Shown piece by piece: positions 58,901 to 64,000 of a DNA stretch of 64,000 nt; within the stretch, counting starts at the first letter, position 1, and each line of letters begins with the position of its first letter. The DNA comes from Tubiluchus corallicola. Taxonomy: Eukaryota; Priapulida; Priapulimorpha; Priapulimorphida; Tubiluchidae. The stretch covers positions 519,222 to 583,221 of the forward strand of contig JAQGDQ010000121.1 of the NCBI GenBank assembly GCA_030141605.1, written 5' to 3'. The notes under the pieces were generated by a model. The model did no database searches, had not been told where the DNA came from, and worked only from the letters and a program-made list of their open reading frames with translations. The position numbers and the translations under genes are program-made.

Positions 58901-61270
58901 ATTGTAGAAACAAAAATAAACCTTTGGCCACAGTTAACAATACTTACAAAGCTAATACATTCTACAATTTTTATACTTTCTATTTACATTTTGCTAGTTG
59001 CTGTTTTAAACCAGTAATCATAAATTCAGTCTTAGCATCATTAATAAATAGCCTGTGATCAATCATCTATTTGCATGCATGAGTGATACAATTTTCTATT
59101 GCTGTAAGAGTAGCTTCATCAGGGGTCATTTCAGCTAACTAGAAGAAAAGGTATAGTTGGTTGTCGCATGTATAATATAAACATAAAAGGCCATAGGCAA
59201 AAGCCCTGAGGAACACCATAGATGAAATTAAACTTCTTTGATAATGTGTCACTTCTTAGAACTTGCTGTTGACGTCCATGTAAGTGACTGAAACCAGTTC
59301 AGAGCTACACTACCCTATACACTCTAGAACTACAATATCATGCTCCAGATTACTGAGTAATAGTTCGTAGTCGACTGTGTCGAAGGCTGAGCTTATAAGT
59401 TTTGAAGCACTAACAAAGTCACATGTTGCTTATCCATAGTACTTAAAAAATATGTCATTGTACCTTTACAGACATAATTTAGTGCTATAGTGTTTCCTGC
59501 ACTGCTGAAGTGTGTCATTAAGTAAGTGATTTAGTGTAAAATTCATAACTGCTACAACCACCCTTCTGCCCATACTATATCATGGTGTAGCTAATATAGT
59601 ATTTAATATTGTTGGTGAAATGTACTTAGCAGGTAGCCATGAAACCATACAGCTAAAAAAGCATGAATTGCATGCTGAGCATATCAGCATTAGTGAATAC
59701 AGACAGGTGTGTTGGGCGACACTTTTCCCAGTAAATGGCACACGCTCACTGTTGTAAGCAGCTTTTTCATCCAGGTCACAGAGATATGGATGTTTACTAA
59801 TCCATATCCCGGATGTGTTAGTGTGACACTTTTCCCACTAAATGGCACATACACACACTGCTGTGGACCACAGTATATGGATACAGAATCAGTGATTTTA
59901 TACTAGTATTTTATGTATGGTGTAACGAAAATGCATCTGAATTCCATGAATTATTTGCTTCTGATTCAGGTTGTGACAGAAACCGTGGGAGAAGAAAATC
60001 AGGACGATTTTCAAGACAATGAGCAAATTGATGATGATGATGACGATGATGACAACTTGGACATTGAAGCTGGTGATGAGATATCTAACATGTCTACCCA
60101 GAGTGGTATGAGTAGGTCTTCAGTACATTATAAAGAAAACGTTTTTTGTTTAGTTGGAGTGATATCCTCTACTTGCAGATTCTTGCTGCTTCCTTATTTG
60201 AGCACGCAAACTTGAAAGTAAAAACTATGTTTTCACATTTTGTATAGTTACCCTGGGTACAGACGACATGTTCATATCCGGGCCAGTGATTAAGAATTTT
60301 CAAGTTTTGTGGTCTTCTAATTAGTTTCTAGTTAAATTTGGTAATTGGTAAACAAAAAATGTGAATGCTCTTTTGTTAATCAACTCTTTTATTGGGCTTT
60401 ATCTTGTGTTAGTTTCAGATTCTCAGGCCAGACTGGAGACATTGGAACAAGAGTTGCGGGATATCCGTGAGCGGCGCCAGGTTCAAGAAGTACAAGTCGA
60501 TACCACAGAAAACCTTGGCCTTAAAGAGCGACTGCAAGCCGCATTAAATGAATTAATTGAGGAAGAAAAAACAAAAGAGGAAGAGGTATGCCAGTCTTTT
60601 TTTTCTGAGTAATTTGTCTCTATTGTGGATGTACATTTTTGCAAACATTGACAGGTTTGCATTACTAAAACTGGTGTAGTATTGCACTATGTGAAAAAAA
60701 AGTAGGAAATCTGTCCTGTAATTTATACTAATACCATACAACAGATTTTCAAAGACGGGATTGTAAATAAATAACAAAACAGTCCCCAAATAATAGGTTG
60801 CATGTGTAAAATTTCAAAACCACAATAATCATACCTACCTGGTTGGCAATTGCTTACCATTACTTATACCATCTGAAGGGGTGTGATGCATATTAATTCA
60901 GCAAGTTCGAAAGCAAAGAAAACATTGTCGTCAAAGTTCACAGAACTCGTATCATACAGAATGACCTTATGTTGTGAAATGTTTTTATTCTGAAGCTGGC
61001 ATTTTTAAAACGAAATATCATTACAGCAGTTACCCTTAAGCGTTCAATGTCCAATAGTTATTACAAAGCACAGCTACAAATGTCTACCATCCAAGCTAAT
61101 AAAAACACAATAGTGAGAATTGAGCGGTGCAATTTTACGTGAGAAAATTCTTATTAATTTGTGGTAACAGGACAGTCTTGATAATGTTACAATTTGTTTG
61201 TTGTTCTTAATTTTAGTTACAACAAGCTACAACAGCACTCCAAGGAGGAGACAACGAGTCATTTTTATGA
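52936..61270 (+). CDS. TAF7: Transcription initiation factor TFIID subunit 7
   Basis: Ten exons: 52936-53028, 54099-54230, 55190-55270, 55565-55673, 56427-56485, 57189-57384, 58669-58790, 59970-60105, 60419-60585, 61217-61270. They join in phase to 382 aa plus stop (human 349); every intron is GT-AG. TAF7 is a nuclear TFIID subunit that binds TAF1. Exon 1 carries the signature 'CELESQFILRLP' after a short basic lead. 'RNAVRSGAMNLKDRMSIEL', 'LVDLPCVIESHKTIDRKTFY' and 'YKTADISQMLIC' follow. The Lys-rich segment leads to 'MWNHGITPPLKNVRKRRFRK' and 'DIEKEVKALFKLDNEAVRVR'. The second half is acidic, with an eight-Asp run (residues 285-292), then a predicted coiled coil (about 310-365). The start ATG at 52936 precedes the conserved ELESQF by the expected distance. 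Confidence 0.95.
58905..59420 (-). pseudogene. Decayed LINE in TAF7 intron 7, antisense
   Basis: Reading the minus strand, fragments appear in order: 'SAFDTVDYELLLSNLEH' (59345-59400), 'IYGVPQGF' near 59210, 'DNQLYLFF' near 59150, 'PDEATLTAIENCI' near 59110, 'DHRLFINDAKTEFMITGLKQ' near 59000-59055. These are the RT landmarks of CR1/L2-type LINEs, with frameshifts between blocks. Confidence 0.75.
59717..59875. repeat. Short internal duplication in TAF7 intron 7
   Basis: The segment starting 'gacacttttcccagtaaatg' (59719) recurs as 'gacacttttcccactaaatg' (59824), about 105 bp away, each followed by a similar CA-rich stretch. Between them is an inverted repeat with arms GATATGGAT and ATCCATATC (59781-59807). 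Confidence 0.6.
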
Positions 61271-62322
61271 TCACGGCGAGAAAGTAGAATCAATGACATG
61301 ACTGTCACTTCTACAACTGGCCTATAGAACTTATTTCCTACTACATATACTTTCCAAATGAAAAAGACGTTGATATCAGTAAACTTCGTCAAGCCATTGA
61401 ATTTTATTATTTCATCCAAGTGTTCGCCACACAAGCTTTTTCAGTGTTTTGTTATTTGTCTGACGCATCATTTTCTTTTGAGCAAGTCTACTTTGGTACT
61501 TGTTAAAATGTACGTGTTTAAATGTCTACAATTGATGTAAATACTTCTGTTAAATAAAATGGTGTAAATAGAAATGTTTAAGCATACATTGAAAGATTTT
61601 ATATTTTTTGTTGTAAATAAGTGGTATCAGATCACAGTTATTATATTTTATACTCAATATACATTGTAATTTTTTGCATTATTATAATACTCAGTATATA
61701 CAGACATGCCTATCATATTAAATCAGATTAATTTGCAGAAACCAGATTATTAAATTCACTTTGTAATTTGAATTTAATAGATATCTAGAAATCAAACAAA
61801 TGTGTGAGATAAATGAAAGATGCAACCTTTTGCTGAGACAGGAAATGTGTCGCTGTTGTACAACAAGTTATAACATTTCACCCAAATGAAACTGGATTTT
61901 TAGCCAGTTTGTTTGTACTTTGTTGTGACACAAAAAGTTTAGAAAAGGTCGTCAGTGAAGTTGCCCTTGCTCATTGAATGAAAGCATCATTTATCATTCT
62001 CAGAAAGCAGCGATTAAAAGTTTACATAATTATTTGGAAGAACACATCAGCAAATACATTTTAGGCTTGATGCAAATCTACGAGTCAGAATACAAAAAAA
62101 ATTTAGATTTGCATGCTGTCTGCTGTAACTCCGTTGAATCCACTGACTCATGAACAGCAAGAAGCAGATATACTTGCATCAAAAGCGAGAATGCTTAGAC
62201 TCCATAGGTCTTGAAGATCTATCTAATTCTATCTATCTTGAAGATACATACACCACAACTGAGCTTAATCTTTGATTCCAACACTCGTTCAGCTTTCTAC
62301 GTAGTACAGTTTACAAACAAAC
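61271..62322. other. Convergent intergenic region, TAF7 and EXOC1 3' UTRs
   Basis: No coding exon seen. TAF7 and EXOC1 stop codons are about 1.05 kb apart and face each other, so the two 3' UTRs must end close together here. Confidence 0.6.
61553..61558 (+). promoter_or_regulatory. Poly(A) signal of TAF7
   Basis: A canonical AATAAA about 285 nt after the TAF7 stop codon, the first one downstream on that strand. Confidence 0.6.
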
Positions 62323-63989
62323 TCAGTGTTGTTGAGCAATGTTGGAGAAGTATTCGAGTATATCATCAATCGTAAACTCAAGCGTGATATTAGCACCTGG
62401 ATAACAACGAGCAATCAGATCTTCAAAACTTTTATATTGACGAATGAACTCTTCTTGCATGTCTCTCCAAACCACCTGAAAAAAACAGAGACAGTAGAGC
62501 AAATTTCATTGTAGACAGCTTGTTACTTATTCACAGACTTGATAAGGGTTTAGCACTATACAGTCAAATCTGCTTAACTCAGATTTCCTGTAAACCATTA
62601 AGTAACATTAAGAATTAATGTTGTCTCTTAATGATGAACAAGTATCAGCTGTTTAAGTAAAGAGCTAGTTTGCTGGAAAACTTTTGGCTGATTAATTAAA
62701 ATTGAAAAGCTAAGCATAATGGGAAATTAGCAACATGTAAGCTGATCTCCTAATTAACAAGCTGTAATTAACATAATTATCACTTACCTGTAGCAGATTT
62801 TCTTCCTCACATAGATGCTTATCAACTTTTTTGTACAAATGCTCCAAACCCTTTTTAACCTGTAAATATGTAATTAAGTAATCACAACATCTGTGCCATA
62901 CATGCTTATCTCACTTCAAGACCAACCTTTTACAAGAATTCCTTTTAACTCATAAAGGTGTCTTGTTCTTTTCCCAAAGAGTTCATTTTTCTGCTCCTGA
63001 GAGCAGAATGGAGGAAGATGAGAGGAAAAAGCAAATTATATTTATCCAATTAGTCTTGAGAACAGCGCTTCAGAAGTATCCTGCATTTCTATTATTTTGA
63101 AGGCTTTCAGAGGCTTCGAAACTAAAATCAGGAATTTTTACTTTATAAAATATTGACTGTTTTTTACAGAATGGATTTCTCAGAAACTTTTTTCAACTTC
63201 AGCAATTACGCTTATTATCCACATTATAGGACACGGGTAATTTCTGTTGCAAGCATGAAACTGGGTAGAATTTTGTCAAAAGATGTGAAGATGGAAACAC
63301 TAAAAGTAACAATATTTTAAACAGATAACATAACTGGTGTTTGCTAGCCTATTGATGCATTATGCAAAATTATACTAGAATATGCTCAGATACTACAGTA
63401 ACCTTGTACAACATTCTCTGTATATTGTCTACAGGCACTTGGAATTATTTAAGTTAACCATGTTTTCTGTGAAGAGGTGCCTGTTTTGTTAGATTTTGTC
63501 AAAGGAACTTAGTAACTACCAAGACTGCACTGTTATATGAGTGGTACGGATGTGTAGGTATCTATGTGCAGATATGTACATGTCCATTTTGCATAGGTAT
63601 TGTATTTGTATTGTCTCCATTGTCTTTTGTAGCTTTTCTTCCTTTGCATCTTGTCTTTAGCCTTTTGGGTATTTCTAGAAAAGCAAGCTAATTATAGCTT
63701 ACTCATCTGCCTGCAGTTTGATATGAAGTAGGGTACAAGAACCTGAAACCGTCTAATTGGATTTCTTTCTGACATTTATGTGTTGTTTTTACTATATTGC
63801 CTGCTAGCTTTGGCTTGTGCAGTTGTTTTTACTCGAATATTCTGAAATGCGACATTGTAAGCCAACCTCCTTTCCAGGATATTCCTTTATGACTTTCCTT
63901 AACTCAGTCTTGCTGTATGACAGCTGATATCCAACCTCCTCTTCTTTTACGCCCCGTGCAACAACTGCCTGTACACCCTCAAAAAAATT
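62323..63989 (-). CDS. EXOC1: Exocyst complex component 1 (Sec3), C-terminal exons
   Basis: Three terminal exons, 63989-63867, 62859-62788 and 62475-62323, all phase 0, give 115 codons to the stop. The rest of the gene lies beyond the right edge. Sec3/EXOC1 is a subunit of the exocyst, which tethers secretory vesicles to the plasma membrane. The residues are nearly those of the vertebrate C-terminus: 'NFFEGV', '[20 protein letters not shown]', 'KEYPGKE', '[20 protein letters not shown]', '[20 protein letters not shown]', 'ARCYPGA', ending 'SNIAQQH'. The acceptor of the leftmost-in-transcript exon (AG at 63991/63990) lies 10 bp inside the window edge. Confidence 0.95.
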
Positions 63990-64000
63990 CTGCAATGGAA

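Noticed and set aside
1-64000. CRISPR arrays, operons or bacterial-type elements
   Set aside because: None are present. The tandem repeats seen are microsatellites or short duplications, and the gene structure is eukaryotic throughout.

Overview
This is a window of AT-rich, intron-rich nuclear DNA from a metazoan, most likely an invertebrate. Evidence: GT-AG introns of about 0.05-3.5 kb, a nuclear-type tRNA gene with a Pol III T-run, decayed non-LTR retrotransposons, and recognisable animal genes (XXYLT1, TAF7, EXOC1, VWA3B). I cannot place the phylum from sequence alone. All gene models were assembled by hand from splice signals, reading-frame phase and remembered family motifs. Calls of the type 'ortholog of' rest on motif recognition, not on a database search.

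Layout, left to right. (1) 1-3.7 kb: minus-strand 5' part of a DUF4485 protein (CEP112-like), running off or near the left edge. (2) 4.6 kb: minus-strand tRNA-Val(TAC). (3) 6.5-7.4 kb: minus-strand gene whose product matches the short alternative product of the vertebrate POLR1D locus; its first coding exon was not found. (4) 9.7-14.0 kb: a repeat-rich block with two dead LINE reverse transcriptases and a non-autonomous DNA transposon (13118-14029) with 36-bp terminal inverted repeats and several internal hairpins. (5) 14.4-16.5 kb: complete two-exon XXYLT1 on the plus strand. (6) 19.6-49.9 kb: a complete minus-strand VWA3B-like gene. Its 28 coding exons join in a consistent frame to 1,917 codons, and two introns have GC donors. 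(7) 49.9-52.9 kb: divergent intergenic region with a hAT-like inverted-repeat element and a LINE tail. (8) 52.9-61.3 kb: complete ten-exon TAF7 on the plus strand. (9) 62.3-64.0 kb: the last three exons of EXOC1 on the minus strand, cut by the right edge.

The genes do not form one pathway. XXYLT1 elongates O-xylose glycans on Notch-type EGF repeats, TAF7 is a TFIID subunit, EXOC1 is the exocyst Sec3 subunit, and the POLR1D-like product belongs to a locus linked to Pol I/III. VWA3B and DUF4485/CEP112-type proteins are usually discussed with cilia or centrosomes. XXYLT1/VWA3B and TAF7/EXOC1 are convergent pairs; VWA3B/TAF7 is divergent.

I found no clear new gene system. The best leads are the multi-hairpin transposon, a Penelope-like or retrozyme-like inverted pair carrying a hammerhead-like core, the stand-alone POLR1D-isoform-type gene, the two GC-AG introns, and a dead LINE ending in a 380-bp compound pentanucleotide tract.
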